Assembly (NCBI GenBank): GCA_017654935.2
Contig: CM065699.1
Location: 8,655,638-8,719,637 of the forward strand
Direction: 5' to 3'
From: Phymorhynchus buccinoides
Taxonomy: Eukaryota; Mollusca; Gastropoda; Neogastropoda; Raphitomidae
Length of the DNA stretch: 64,000 nt
Under the pieces are notes generated by a model. The model was not told where the DNA came from. It searched no databases and worked only from the letters and a program-made list of their open reading frames with translations. Both the position numbers and the translations under genes were made by a program. Positions 32,480-46,105 of the stretch are shown here, one piece after another (the stretch's first letter is position 1; each line of letters starts with the position of its first letter).

Positions 32480-35400
32480 CTGTGACTGGTAGAATTGACA
32501 AGTGTGTGTGGTTCGGTGACAGGATAGATTGCACATCTGTCCACTGCCTTCATGCTGTACATTGTGTGGACTGTAGAATTGACATCTGGCAATCGCCTTA
32601 ATGCTGCCACTGGTGCTGTGACTGGTTAGAATTGAAATCTGTCCATGCCTCAATGCTGCCTAGTTATGACTGGTAGACTTGACATATTCTCACTGCCTTC
32701 ATGTGCATAGTGCCGTGGGATGTAGAATTGACATCGTCCACTGCCCGGACACCCTCGCTGCATAGTGTGTGGGAACCGGTGCACATTCGGAAAATGTCCA
32801 CTGCTTCATGCTGCATAGTCGTGTGACTGGTAGACATTGAACATATGTCCACTGCCTTATGCGCATCAGTGTGGACCTCTGGTGATAGAATTGACATATG
32901 TCCACTGCTTCATGCTGCATAGTGTTGTGACTGGTAGAATTGGAATCTGTCCACTGCTTTGCATGAGCATTGTGTGTTGTGACGGTAGGAATTGACATAT
33001 GTTCACTGCCTTCATGCTGCACTGCGTGCCGTGGCACTGGTAGAATTGACATCTGTCCACTGCCTTCAGCTGCATGTGTGCTGGATTGTAGAATCGCATA
33101 TGTCCACTGACTTCATGCTTGCAGGTGCTGTGACGCGGTAGAAGTGACATCTCGTCCCACTGCCTCATGCTGCAGTGTGTGTGTGACTGGTAGAATGGCA
33201 TCTGTCACTGCCTTCATGCTGCCCACGTGTGCGGGCACTGGTAGAAATGAAATCTGTCCACTGCCTCATGCTGCACGTGTGCTGTGACTGGTGTAATGGA
33301 ATTATGGCCACAGCCTAATGCTGGCTAGCTGTGTGCTGGATGGTAAATTAACATCGTCCACTGCCTTCATGCTGCACTGTGTGCTGGACTGGTAGAAGAA
33401 TTGGACATATGTGCACTGCCTTCAGCTCTCTGTGTGTTGGGACTGGTATAGAATTGACATTGTCCCACTGCCTTCATGCTTGCACGTGTGCTAGTGTACT
33501 TGTAGAATTGACATTCTGTTCCACTGCACTTCATTGCGCACGTGTCTGTGAATGGTAGATAGAATTGACATATGGCCACTGCCTTCATGCCGGCTCTGTG
33601 TGTGTGACTGGAGAAGTAACATATGTCCACTGAATTTCCATGCATGCACTGTGGTGCTGGACTGGTAGAATTGACATCTGTCCACTGCCTTCATGCTGCA
33701 CTGTTGTGCTCGGTGAAAATCTCCCCCCCAACAGGACTCTCTGTGACTGGTCGAATTAAACATAAGTCCACTGCCCTTAATGCTGCTCTGCGTGTGCTGT
33801 GGATGGTAGAATAGAAGTAACATCTGTCCACTGCCGTTCATGATGCACTGTGTGCTGTTTGATTGTTTAGAATAACATCTGTCCACTGCCTTCATGGGCT
33901 CTGTGTGCTGTGACTGGTTAGAATTACATCTGTCACGGCCTCATGCTGCTTGATGTGCTGTGCATGCTAGAATTAACATCTGTCCATCTGCTTATGCTGC
34001 ATTGTGTGTGGGACTGGTAGAATTGATATCTGTTCACGGCATTTCATGCTTGTATTGTGGGTGAAGGTAGAAATTAACACCTGTCCACGCCTTCATGCGC
34101 AGTGTGTGCTCCTGTGACGGTAGAATTGATCTGTCCACTGCCTTCAATGCTGCAGTGTGTTGTCGAATGGTAGAAATTGACATCTGTCCACAACCTTTAT
34201 GCTTCAATTGTGTAGTGACTTGCGTAGAATTGACTCGTCCACTGCCTTCATGCTGCATTGTTGTGTGTTGTACATCTGGTAGATATGTTGGCATGTCAAC
34301 TACCTGCCGGAATGCTGAGTGTGTCGTGATGGTAGAATTGACAAATTGTCCCCTGCCTTCGATGCTGCAGTGTGGTTTGTGACTGGTAAAACGACATCTG
34401 TCCACTGACTGCATACTGTACATTGTGTGACTGGTAGGAATGACATCTGTCACACTGCCATTCATGCGTGCACGGAGTGCTGATGCAGGAGAGAATTCGA
34501 ACGCACGTCCACGCCTTCATGCGGATAGTGTATGACTGTAGAATTGACAGATGTCCACGCCTGCATACTGATACCTTGTGGACTGGTAGAATGTGTCACC
34601 CATATGTCGATGTGTGCCCTTACACTTGCGCGTGACAACTGGAGTGATATGCAGATGGCAGGAGAACTTGACATATGTCCACTGCCCCATGCTGCACACA
34701 CGCAGTGTGACTCACTAGAATTGACACAACAGCACACACCAATACATGCTCGAGCATAGTGTGTGACTTTGGTAGAATTGACATCTGTCTAATGCCTTCA
34801 TGCTGTACGTGTGTTGTGACTGGTAGAATTGGACATCTGTCCACTCATTCATGCTGCAATAGTGGTGTGACTGGTAGAACTTGACAAATGTACACTGCCT
34901 TAAGGCGCACGCGTTGCTGTGACTGTAGATTGAAATCTGTCAATGCCTCATGCTGCATAGTGTATGACTGTAGATTGACATATTTCCAATGCCTTTCATG
35001 CTGCATAGGTGTGATGGTAGAATTGGACATCTGTACACTGCCTTCATGCGGCATAGTGTGTGACTGGTAGATTGACAAATGTCCCACTGCCTTCATGCTG
35101 CATAGGGGGGAATGGTAGAATGAATATGTCCACTGCCTTCATGCTGCCATAGTGTGTGACGGTAGTGAATTGACTATGTCCACTGCTTCAGCTGCATAGT
35201 GTGTGACTGGTAGGAAATTGACAGTATGTTTCCACTGCCTCAGGATGCACTGTGTGTTGTGAGGGTAGAATTGACATATGTTCACTGACTTCATGCCTCG
35301 CACTGTGTGCTCGTGATGGTAGAAGAAATCTGTCATGCCTTCATGCTGGCAGTGTGTGCTGTGACTGGTAGAAAAAAATTAGAAGCGGATATTGGACCCA

Positions 35401-38400
35401 CTGCCTTCATGCTGTACACGCAGCGTGCTGGATGGTAGGACTGACATCGACACACACGCACCTTCATGTGAGTTGCATCGCCCCACCCCCGCTTGCTCCA
35501 ACCTGGCGTGAATGGCACTGTACTGCCTTATGCTGCACTGTGTGCTGTGAAATGGTTAGAATTGACATCGCACTGCCGTCATGCTCACTGTGTGCTGTGA
35601 TGGTTTTAGAATGACATATGGCCACTGCTCCATGCTGCCTGGTGCTTGACTGTAGATAACTCTGTCTCACGCCGATGCTGCACTGTGTGCTGGTGACTGG
35701 TAGATGACAAATGTGCACGCCTTATGTGCTCTGTGTGTTGTGACTGGTAGAATAGACATCTGCTCCACGCCTTAGGTGCACTGTTGTGCGTGACTGAGAA
35801 TTGAATCTGTCCATGCCTTCATGCGCACTGGTGCTGTGACTGGTAGACTTGACATTCCACTTCCTTCCTTCTTCTCTGTTCTGTTGACGTTAGAATTAAC
35901 TCTGTCCACCCCTCTTATTGCTCATTGTCTTTACTTTTAGAATGACATCGATCCACTCCTCATGTCGCATTTTTCCTTTTATCTGCTTAATAACATATTC
36001 NNNNNNNNNNNNNNNNNNNNNNNNNNNNNNNNNNNNNNNNNNNNNNNNNNNNNNNNNNNNNNNNNNNNNNNNNNNNNNNNNNNNNNNNNNNNNNNNNNNN
36101 NNNNNNNNNNNNNNNNNNNNNNNNNNNNNNNNNNNNNNNNNNNNNNNNNNNNNNNNNNNNNNNNNNNNNNNNNNNNNNNNNNNNNNNNNNNNNNNNNNNN
36201 NNNNNNNNNNNNNNNNNNNNNNNNNNNNNNNNNNNNNNNNNNNNNNNNNNNNNNNNNNNNNNNNNNNNNNNNNNNNNNNNNNNNNNNNNNNNNNNNNNNN
36301 NNNNNNNNNNNNNNNNNNNNNNNNNNNNNNNNNNNNNNNNNNNNNNNNNNNNNNNNNNNNNNNNNNNNNNNNNNNNNNNNNNNNNNNNNNNNNNNNNNNN
36401 NNNNNNNNNNNNNNNNNNNNNNNNNNNNNNNNNNNNNNNNNNNNNNNNNNNNNNNNNNNNNNNNNNNNNNNNNNNNNNNNNNNNNNNNNNNNNNNNNNNN
36501 TATGTCCACTGCCTTCATTGCTGCTCTGTGTGCTGTGACTGTTAGAATTAACATCGTCCCTGCCTTCATTCTCACTGTGTGCTGTGATTGAGAATTACAT
36601 CTGTCCACGTGCCTTCATGCTGCTCTGTGTGCTGTGACTGGTAAATTAACACTGTCCACTGCCTTCATGCTGCTCTTTGTGCTGTGAATGGTAGAATTAC
36701 CATCTGTCCACTGAATTCATGCTGCATTGGTGTGTGACTGGTAGAATTGAGATCTGTTCACCTGCATTCATGCTGTAGTGTGTGTGACTGGTCTGAACTG
36801 ACTCTGTCCACTGCCTTCGGCTGCAGTGTGTGCTGTGACTGTAGAATTGACATCTGTTCCACTGCCTTCATGCTGCAGTGTGTTGTGACTGTAGAATTGA
36901 CATCTGTCCACTACCTTTATGCTGCATGTGTGTGGACTGTAAATTGACTCTGTCCACTGCCCTTCATGCTGCTGGTGTGTTTGTGACTGGTAGAATTGGC
37001 ATCTGTCCACTACCTGTATGGCTGTATTGTGTGTGATGGTAAATTGACATATGGCCACTGCCTCATGCTGCAGTGTGTGGTGTGACTTGTAAAAATGACA
37101 TCTGTCCACTGCCTGCATACTGTACATTGTGTGACTGTAGAATTGACATTTTGTTTTGTGGTTTTTTTTCTGTCCACTGCCTTCATGCGCACTGCTGCTG
37201 TGCAGGTAGAATTGAAATCTGTCCACTGCCTTCATGCTGGATAGTGTATGACCTGGTAGAATTGACATATGTCCACTGCCTTCATGCTGCTAGTGTGTGA
37301 CTGGTAGCATGACATCTGTCCACTGCCTCATGCTGCATAGTGTGTGCTGGTATAATCACATCTCTCCACTGCCCGCATGGCGAATAGTGGTGGTGACTGT
37401 AGAATTGACAAATGTCCCTGCCTCATGCTGCATAGTGTGTGACTGGTAGAAATTGACAATGTCCACTCCCTCTTGCTGCATAGTGTGTGACTGGTAGAAT
37501 TGACATATCCACTGCCTTCATGCTGCATAGTCGTCCTGGTGAATTGAAATATGTCCAATGCCTTCATGATGAGTTTGTAGTGTTGTGACGGTAGAATTGC
37601 ATATGTCCACTGCCTTCATGCTGCACTGTGTGCTGTGACTGGTAGAATTGAACATATGTGCACTGGAGGGGAGGGGGGGAGGGGGGGCCTTCATGCTGCA
37701 CTGTGACGTGACTGGTAGAATTGACATATGTGCAACTGCCTTCATGCTGCATTGTGTGGGTGACTGGTAGAATTGACACGTCCCTGCCTTCATGCTGCTC
37801 TGTGTGCTGTGACTGGTAGAATTACATCTGTCCCTGCATTCATGCTGTATTGTGTGTGACTGGTAGAATTACATCGTCGCACTGCCTTTCTGCTGTACCT
37901 TGTGTGGTGTGACTGGTAGAAATGACATCTGTCCACTGCGGTTCATGCTGCGCACTGGGTGCTGTGACCTGGTAGAATTGACATCTGTCCACTGCCCTCA
38001 TGCTTCCTGTGTGTTGTGACCTGGTAGAATTGACATCTTGTCACTGCCTTCATGCCTGCACTGTGTTCTGTGACTGGTAGAATTGACATCTGTCCCACTG
38101 CCTTCATGCCTGTACTGTGTGTGACTGGTAGAATTGACATCTGCCACTGCCTTCATGCTGCATTGTGTATGACTGTAGAATTGACATCTGTCCCCACGCC
38201 TTTCATGCTGTCTGTGTGTGACGTAGAATTGACATTGTCCCTGCCTTCATGCTGCATTGTGTATGACTGGTAGAATTGACATCTTCCACGCCTTCATGCT
38301 GATACTTTTGTGACTGTAGATTGACATATTCCACTAACTTCATGCTGTACTGGGTGTGACTGGTAGAATTGACATATGTCCACTGTTTTCATGCTGCATT

Positions 38401-39320
38401 GTGTTGACTGGTAGAATTGACATCTGTCCACTGACTTTCATGGCTGTGCTGTGTATGACTGGTAGAATTGACATCTGTCCACTGCCCTTCATGCTGCCAC
38501 TGTGTGTGCCTGTAAATTGCATCTGTCCCTCCTCATGCTGTACTGTGTGTGACTGTAGATATTGACATATGTCCACTGCCTTATTGCTGCATTGTGTGTG
38601 ATGGTAGAATTAACATATGTCCACGCCTTCATGCTGTACATGTGTGTGACTGGTAGAATTGATATATGCCACTGCTTCATGCTGGGCTGTGTGTTGTGAA
38701 CTGGTGGAATTGACATCTGTCCACTGCATTCATGCTGCATTGTGTGTGACTGGTAGAATTGATATCTGTCACTGCCTTCATGCTGTACTGTGCTGTGACT
38801 GGTAACTTGATATCTGTTTCACTGCCTTCATGCTGCACTGTGTATTACTGGTAGAATTACATCTGTCCCTGCCTTCAGGCGCACTGTGTGCTGTGACTGG
38901 TAAATTGATATCTGTTCACTGCCTTCAATTCTGTACTGTGTGTGACTGGTTAGAATTGACCATATGTCCACTGCCTTCATGCTGCATTGTCGTTTTGACT
39001 GGTAGAATTGACATCTGTCCACTGCCTTCATGATGCAGTGTGTGTTGTGACTGGTAGAATTGATATCTATCTGCACTGCCTTCATGCTGCTCTGTGTGCT
39101 GTGACTGGTAGAATTGACATCTGTCCACTGCATTCATGCTGCACTGCGTGCTGTGACTGGTAGAATTGAAATCTGTCCACTGCCTGTATGCTGTATTGTG
39201 TGTGACTGGTAGAATTAACATATGTTCACTGCCTTCATGCTGTACTGTGTGTGTCTGGTAGAATTGACATATGTCCACAACCTTTATGATGCATTGTGTG
39301 TTGTGACTGGTAGAATTGGC
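32480..39320. other. Degraded minisatellite with dense small indels around the gap
   Basis: Units remain recognisable but nearly each has missing or extra bases (GCCTCATGC, GGTAGGAAATTG, TGTTCCAC), with occasional foreign runs such as GAGGGGAGGGG at 37665-37687 and CTCCCCCCC near 33721. Error density falls off on both sides away from the gap. Best explained as poorly corrected long-read consensus at two contig ends; an old decayed array centre is the alternative. Confidence 0.75.
36001..36500. other. Assembly gap, exactly 500 N
   Basis: A round-number gap typical of a scaffolder placeholder rather than a measured size. True repeat length across it is unknown. Confidence 0.98.
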
Positions 39321-42300
39321 ATCTGTCCACTGCCTTCATGCTGCATAGTGTGTGACTGGTAGAATTGACAAATTTACACTGCCTTCATGCTGCATAGTGT
39401 GTGACTGGTAGAATTGACATATGTCCACTGCCTTCATGCTGCATGTGTGTGTGACTGGTAGAATTGACATCTGTCCACTGCCTTCATGCTGCATTGTGTG
39501 TGTGACTGGTAGAATTGACATATGTCCACTGCCTTCATGCTGCATAGTGTTGTGACTGGTAGAATTGACATCTGTCCACAACCTTTATGCTGCAATGTGT
39601 GTGACTGGTAGAATTGACATCTGTCCACTGCCTTCATGCTGCATAGTGTGTGACTGGTAGAATTGACAAATTTACACTGCCTTCATGCTGCATAGTGTGT
39701 GACTGGTAGAATTGACATATGTCCACTGCCTTCATGCTGCATAGTGTGTGACTGGTGTGACATCTGTGACTGTGTAGACGTGTAGAATCGGCATATGTCC
39801 ACTGCCTTCATGCTGCAGTGTGTGCTGTGACTGGTAGAATTGACATCTGTCCACTGCCTTCATGCTGCACTGTGTGCTGTGACTGGTAGAATTGACATCT
39901 GTCCACTGCCTTCATGCTGCACTGTGTGCTGTGACTGGTAGAATTGACATCTGTCCACTGCCTTCATGCTGCACTGTGTGCTGTGACTGGTAGAATTGAC
40001 ATCTGTCCACTGCCTTCATGCTGCTCTGTGTGTTGTGACTGGTAGAATTGACATCTGTCCACTGCCTTCATGCTGCACTGTGTGCTGTGACTGGTAGAAT
40101 TGACATCTGTCCACTGCCTTCATGCTGCACTGTGTGCTGTGACTGGTAGAATTGACATATGTCCACTGCCTTCATGCTGTACTGTGTGTGACTGGTAGAA
40201 TTGACATATGTCCACTGCCTTCATGCTGCATTGTGTGCTGTGACTGGTAGAATTGACATCTGTCCACTGCCTTCATGCTGCACTGTGTGCTGTGACTGGT
40301 AGAATTGACATCTGTCCACTGCCTTCATGCTGCACTGTGTGCTGTGACTGGTAGAATTAACATCTGTCCACTGCCTTCATGCTGCATTGTGTGTTGTGAC
40401 TGGTAGAATTGACATCTGTCCACTGCCTTCATGCTGCACTGTGTGCTGTGACTGGTAGAATTAACATCTGTCCACTGCCTTCATGCTGCTCTGTGTGCTG
40501 TGACTGGTAGAATTGACATCTGTCCACTGCCTTCATGCTGCATTGTGTGTGACTGGTAGAATTAACATCTGTCCACTGCCTTCATGCTGCTGTGTGCTGT
40601 GACTGGTAGAATTTCATGCTGCAGTGTGTTGTGACTGGTAGAATTGACATCTGTCCACTGCATTCATGCTGCATTGTGTGTGACTGGTAGAATTGACATC
40701 TGTCCACTGCTGGTAGAATTCATGCTGCATTGTGTGTGACTGGTAGAATTAACATCTGTCCACTGCCTTCATGCTGCAGTGTGTGCTGTGACTGGTAGAA
40801 TTGACATATGTCCACTGCCTTCATGCTGCACTGTGTGCTGTGACTGGTAGAATTGACATCTGTCCACTGCCTTCATGCTGCATTGTGTGTTGTGACTGGT
40901 AGAATTGACATCTGTCCACTGCCTTCATGCTGCATTGTGTGCTGTGACTGGTAGAATTGACATCTGTCCACTGCCTTCATGCTGCACTGTGTGCTGTGAC
41001 TGGTAGAATTGACATCTGTCCACTGCCTTCATGCTGCAGTGTGTGCTGTGACTGGTAGAATTGACATCTGTCCACTGCCTTCATGCTGCACTGTGTGCTG
41101 TGACTGGTAGAATTGACATCTGTCCACTGCCTTCATGCTGCACTAGTGTGTGACTGGTAGAATTGACATATGTCCACTGCCTTCATGCTGCATAGTGTGT
41201 GACTGGTAGAATTGACATCTGTCCACTGCCTTCATGCTGCATGTGTGTGTGACTGGTAGAATTGACATCTGTCCACTGCCATGCCTCATGCTGCATAGTG
41301 TGTGACTGGTAGAATTGACATATGTCCACTGCCTTCATGCTGCATGTGTGCTGTGACTGGTAGAATTGACATATGTCCACTGCCTTCATGCTGCATATGT
41401 GTGTGACTGGTAGAATTGACATATGTCCACTGACCTTCATGCTGCATTGTGTGCTGTGACTGGTAGAATTGACATATGTCCACTGCCTTCATGCTGCACT
41501 GTGTGCTGTGACTGGTAGAATTGACATATGTCCACTGCCTTCATGCAACTGTGTGCTGTGGAACTGGTGTGACATCTGTGATGCTGCATTGGTCAGTGAA
41601 TGGTGACATCTGTCCACTGCCTTCATGCTGCACTGTGTGCTGTGACTGGTAGAATTGACATCTGTCCACTGCCTTCATGCTGCAGTGTGTATGACTGTGA
41701 ACTGAAATCTGACTGCCTGGTCATGTAGAATTAGAACATCTGTCCACTGCCTTCATGCTGCTGCTGTGACTGGTGTAACATCTGTGACTGCCTTCATGCT
41801 GAACTGTGTGACATCTGGTAGAACTGACATCTGTCCACTGCCTTCATGCTGCACTGTGTGCTGTGACTGGTAGAATTAACATCTGTCCACTGCCTTCATG
41901 CTGCATGTGTGCTGTGACTGGTAGAATTGACATCTGTCCACTGCCTTTATGCTGCATAGTGTGTGTGACTGGTAGAATTGACATCTGTCCACTGCCTTCA
42001 TGCTGCACTGTGTGTGTGACTGGTAGAATTGACATCTCACTGTCCACTGCTGGTAGAATTCATGCTGCATTCTGTGTGCTGTGACTGGTAGAATTGACAT
42101 CTGTCCACTGCCTTCATGCTGCATTGTGTGTGTGACTGGTAGAATTGACATCTGTCCACTGCCTTCATGCTGCACTGTGTGCTGTGACTGGTAGAATTGA
42201 CATCTGTCCACTGCCTTCATGCTGCAGAATTGTGTCCACTGCCTTCATGCTTGTGACTGGTAGAATTGACATCTGTCCACTGCCTGCAATGTCATGCTGC

Positions 42301-44182
42301 AGTGTGTGTGTGACTGGTAGAATTGACATCTGTCCACTGCCTTCATGCTGCATTGTGTGTGACTGGTAGAATTGACATCTGTCCACTGCCTTCATGCTGC
42401 AGTGTGTGTTGTGACTGGTAGAATTGACATCTGTCCACTGCCTTCATGCTGCATAGTGTGTGACTGGTAGAATTGACATCTGTCCACTGCCTTCATGCTG
42501 CATTGTGTTGTGACTGGTAGAATTGACATATGTTCACTGCCTTCATGCTGCATTGTGTGTGACTGGTAGAATTGACATCTGTCCACTGCCTTCATGCTGT
42601 ACTGTGTGTGACTGGTAGAATTGACATCTGTCCACTGCCTTCATGCTGCATTGTGTTGTGACTGGTAGAATTGACATCTGTCCACTGCCTTCATGCTGCA
42701 CTGTGTGCTGTGACTGGTAGAATTGACATCTGTCCACTGCCTTCATGCTTCACTGTGTGTGTGACTGGTAGAATTGACATATGTCCACTGCCTTCATGCT
42801 GCACTGTGTGTGACTGGTAGAATTGACATCTGTCCACTGCCTTCATGCTGCACTGTGTTGTGACTGGTAGAATTGACATCTGTCCACTGCCTTCATGCTG
42901 CACTGTGTGTGACTGGTAGAATTGACATCTGTCCACTGCCTTCATGCTGTACTGTGTGTTGTGACTGGTAGAATTGACATCTGTCCACTGCCTTCATGCT
43001 GCACTGTGTGTTGTGACTGGTAGAATTGACATCTGTCCACTGCCTTCATGCTGCATTGTGTGTGACTGGTAGAATTGACATCTGTCCACAACCTTTATGC
43101 TGCAATGTGTGTGACTGGTAGAATTGACATCTGTCCACTGCCTTCATGCTGCACTGTGTGTGACTGGTAGAATTGACATCTGTCCACTGCCTTCATGCTG
43201 CACTGTGTGCTGTGACTGGTAGAATTGACATCTGTTCACTGCCTTCATGCTGCACTGTGTGTGACTGGTAGAATTGACATCTGTCCACTGCCTTCATGCT
43301 GCATTGTGTGTTGTGACTGGTAGAATTGACATCTGTCCACTGCCTTCATGCTGCACTGTGTGTTGTGACTGGTAGAATTGACATCTGTCCACTGCCTTCA
43401 TGCTGCATTGTGTGCTGTGACTGGTAGAATTGACATCTGTCCACTGCCTTCATGCTGCATTGTGTGCTGTGACTGGTAGAATTGACATCTGTCCACTGCC
43501 TTCATGCTGCAGTGTGTGTGACTGGTAGAATTGACATCTGTCCACTGCCTTCATGCTGCATTGTGTATGACTGGTAGAATTGACATCTGTCCACTGCCTT
43601 CATGCTGCAGTGTGTGTTGTGACTGGTAGAATTGACATCTGTCCACTGCCTTCATGCTGCAGTGTGCTGTGACTGGTAGAATTGACATCTGTCCACTGCC
43701 TTCATGCTGCAGTGTGTGTTGTGACTGGTAGAATTGACATCTGTCCACTGCCTTCATGCTGCACTGTGTGCTGTGACTGGTAGAATTGACATCTGTCCAC
43801 TGCCTTCATGCTGCATTGTGTGTGACTGGTAGAATTGACATCTGTCCACTGCCTTCATGCTGCATTGTGTGTGACTGGTAGAATTGACATCTGTCCACTG
43901 CCTTCATGCTGCATAGTGTGTGACTGGTAGAATTGACATCTGTCCACTGCCTTCATGCTGCATAGTGTGTGACTGGTAGAATTGACATCTGTCCACTGCC
44001 TTCATGCTGCATCGTGTGTGACTGGTAGAATTGACATCTGTCCACTGCCTTCATGCTGCATTGTGTGCTGTGACTGGTAGAATTGACATCTGTCCACTGC
44101 CTTCATGCTGCATAGTGTGTGACTGGTAGAATTGACATCTGTCCACTGCCTTCATGCTGCACTGTGTGCTGTGACTGGTAGA

Positions 44183-45199
44183 ATGGAGAACTGGCACCAC
44201 CTGAAAATGGATGCTGGAGTTAATCTACTCCGAGATGCAAGAAGGCTTATCCTTGACATTGGCTATTCTGTTTCCTTGGCCTTGGGGCTTTTCGGTAATG
44301 TAATGACCATTCTAATAATGCTTCGTCTTCCTTCATCCACATCCAGTGTTTTCTTCATAGTTCTGGCCGTGTGTAATCAGTTAACTCTGTCAATGCCATT
44401 GGACCATTTCCTCTACTATGTGTTGCATCTCGAAAGGACACGTAGAACAGTTGCATGGCTGTGCAAGGTTTACTGGTTCGTGTTTCGCATATCATTACCT
44501 ATATCGTCCTGGATGCTGGTATCACTCACTATGCTCAGAGCTGCCTCTGTGCTGTGGCCACTTCGTGTAAATGCTGGGTGGACAGTGAACAAGTCACGAG
44601 CTGTTGTTGCTACAGTGGTCATCATTAGTATTGTGGTCAATTGTCATTTTCTGTATGGATATGATATGCGTGGCAGAAAGTGTCGTTTACCTCAGTCAGG
44701 AACATATATCTGGTTCATGACCACTGTTTATCAAGCTATGCGACTAGTTGAATTTTCTTTACTTCCTTTCCTATTTTTGATGGCGAGCAACATTGTTCTG
44801 GTGCGGGCACTGGCCAGATCTGTCAGAACAAACCAACGTCTTTCTGGACAACAAGCCAGCAGCCAGGATTCCAGACAACAGAAATTGTCTTCACTGACTG
44901 TCACCTTGGTTGCTTCCAGCGCTGTATGTTTTTGCGCAACAATGCCAGTGGTTATTCATAATTGGTTCTATCTCATAAAGGCAATTCGTGTTGATGTCCC
45001 CATAGTACGCAGACAGTACGCAATATTCCGTGTAGTCTCCGTTGCCCTGGTGTGCATTAACAGTGCCATCAACTTCTACTTGTACTGTTTGACTGGCATG
45101 AAGTTCAGAGCAGAGTTCTTGAAGCTTGTTGTGGATTTGAATGGCATTTTCCGTAAGAGAAAGACAATGAGCACTGAGCACAGTCCATGCACAACATGA
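44183..45199 (+). CDS. Receptor A': near-identical copy of receptor A
   Basis: 338 residues, intact, with the same seven segments and motifs as receptor A (Asn65, Cys94, LRA at 118-120, NFYLY at 297-301). By eye three bases differ: 44528 (Ser116 to Thr, in TM3 just before the LRA motif; receptor B also has Thr here), 44569 (silent, Val129) and 44847 (Val222 to Gly, third intracellular loop). The ATG again arises at the exact end of the minisatellite. An open frame in both copies with mostly conservative change fits a functional gene, but also fits two alleles of one gene. Confidence 0.9.
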   Translation: MENWHHLKMDAGVNLLRDARRLILDIGYSVSLALGLFGNVMTILIMLRLPSSTSSVFFIVLAVCNQLTLSMPLDHFLYYVLHLERTRRTVAWLCKVYWFVFRISLPISSWMLVSLTMLRAASVLWPLRVNAGWTVNKSRAVVATVVIISIVVNCHFLYGYDMRGRKCRLPQSGTYIWFMTTVYQAMRLVEFSLLPFLFLMASNIVLVRALARSVRTNQRLSGQQASSQDSRQQKLSSLTVTLVASSAVCFCATMPVVIHNWFYLIKAIRVDVPIVRRQYAIFRVVSVALVCINSAINFYLYCLTGMKFRAEFLKLVVDLNGIFRKRKTMSTEHSPCTT

Positions 45200-45404
45200 C
45201 AAATGACCTCATGGTGTTACATCTTTCCATCAGGCACAGTAAAATAGTATGGAGATTAGCAGTTGTTTATAGCACGTTCCTTGTATGGTATGTTCTGTGA
45301 ACTGATGTTTAATGGTGACACGCGAGATGATTACTGCAGACATTATATTGCACTTTTATCGTTGGATTAGGCCTATAATATTTGCACGCACGCACACGCG
45401 CACG

Positions 45405-45472
<68 letters not shown>

Positions 45473-46105
45473 GAGCTCTATCTCTCTCTCTCTTATGTCA
45501 TATAAAATATATTTTATATATATTGCATAAAATATACAGGGGTTCTTTAATACAACGTTAGTGTAAAATAAGCCTTATATGACCCATTTATTCAATTAAT
45601 CAATTCATAGATGCTACAATCTTTGTGCTAATCCATGCTGTATTCTTTAACCTTGATCCATGCAAACTATGACACCCCTGGGACACATCATGGAGCTGAA
45701 AAACAGTTTATTAGTGTGGGAGGGGGTAATTTTAAGAACAATCGGGTTATGGTTTACAACATTATTTGATTTATTTCCCTTGCTTTTGACTGTGACTGTC
45801 AGCTGTTTTAGGACAGTTTTTAGCTATCCACCTCATGTTCTCGCCTTCCAATGTCAACGTATTGGGGTTTTTCCGTTTCATGAAAATAATCATAACCTAA
45901 TCCTAACCCTATCCCTTACCCGCAGAATGTTGCTTCCTAGTGAGCTGACTGCGTTCATGTTGACGGTCTGCGAGTAGCCAGGCGTGTGTGTGTGTGTGTG
46001 TACTTGAGTAGCTCCCCTGACTGGCCTCGTTTTGACTTTTAAAGCAATGGTGGTTACAATCTTTTGTGGCAGAAACAGCTAAAACAACTAAACTCCTTGA
46101 TGTTT
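45200..46105. other. 3' flank of receptor A' with (CA)n
   Basis: Counterpart of 8073-8977: GCAC/(CA)n at 45387-45468, (CT)n, no gene. Clustered differences from copy 1 at 45808-45870 (GGACAGTTTTTAGC for GGGAAAAGGTTTTTGC, GGGGTTTTTCC for GTTCTTTCC). Confidence 0.7.

Larger units (their letters stand above)
31396..44182. repeat. 49-52 bp minisatellite array between receptors B and A'
   Basis: Same unit and orientation as 1-7055. Clean at 31396-32470 and about 39330-44182, indel-ridden between, with a 500-N gap inside. Rare unit types recur: GTCCACAACCTTTATGCTGC near 39275, 39575 and 43086, and GACAAATTTACACTGCC near 39367 and 39667. The six units next to receptor A' repeat the order of linker types seen next to receptor A (CATAG, CATAG, CATCG, one differing, CATAG, CACTG). 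Confidence 0.97.

Noticed and set aside
35918..36608. Frames of about 200 residues spanning the N block
   Set aside because: They consist of unknown bases.
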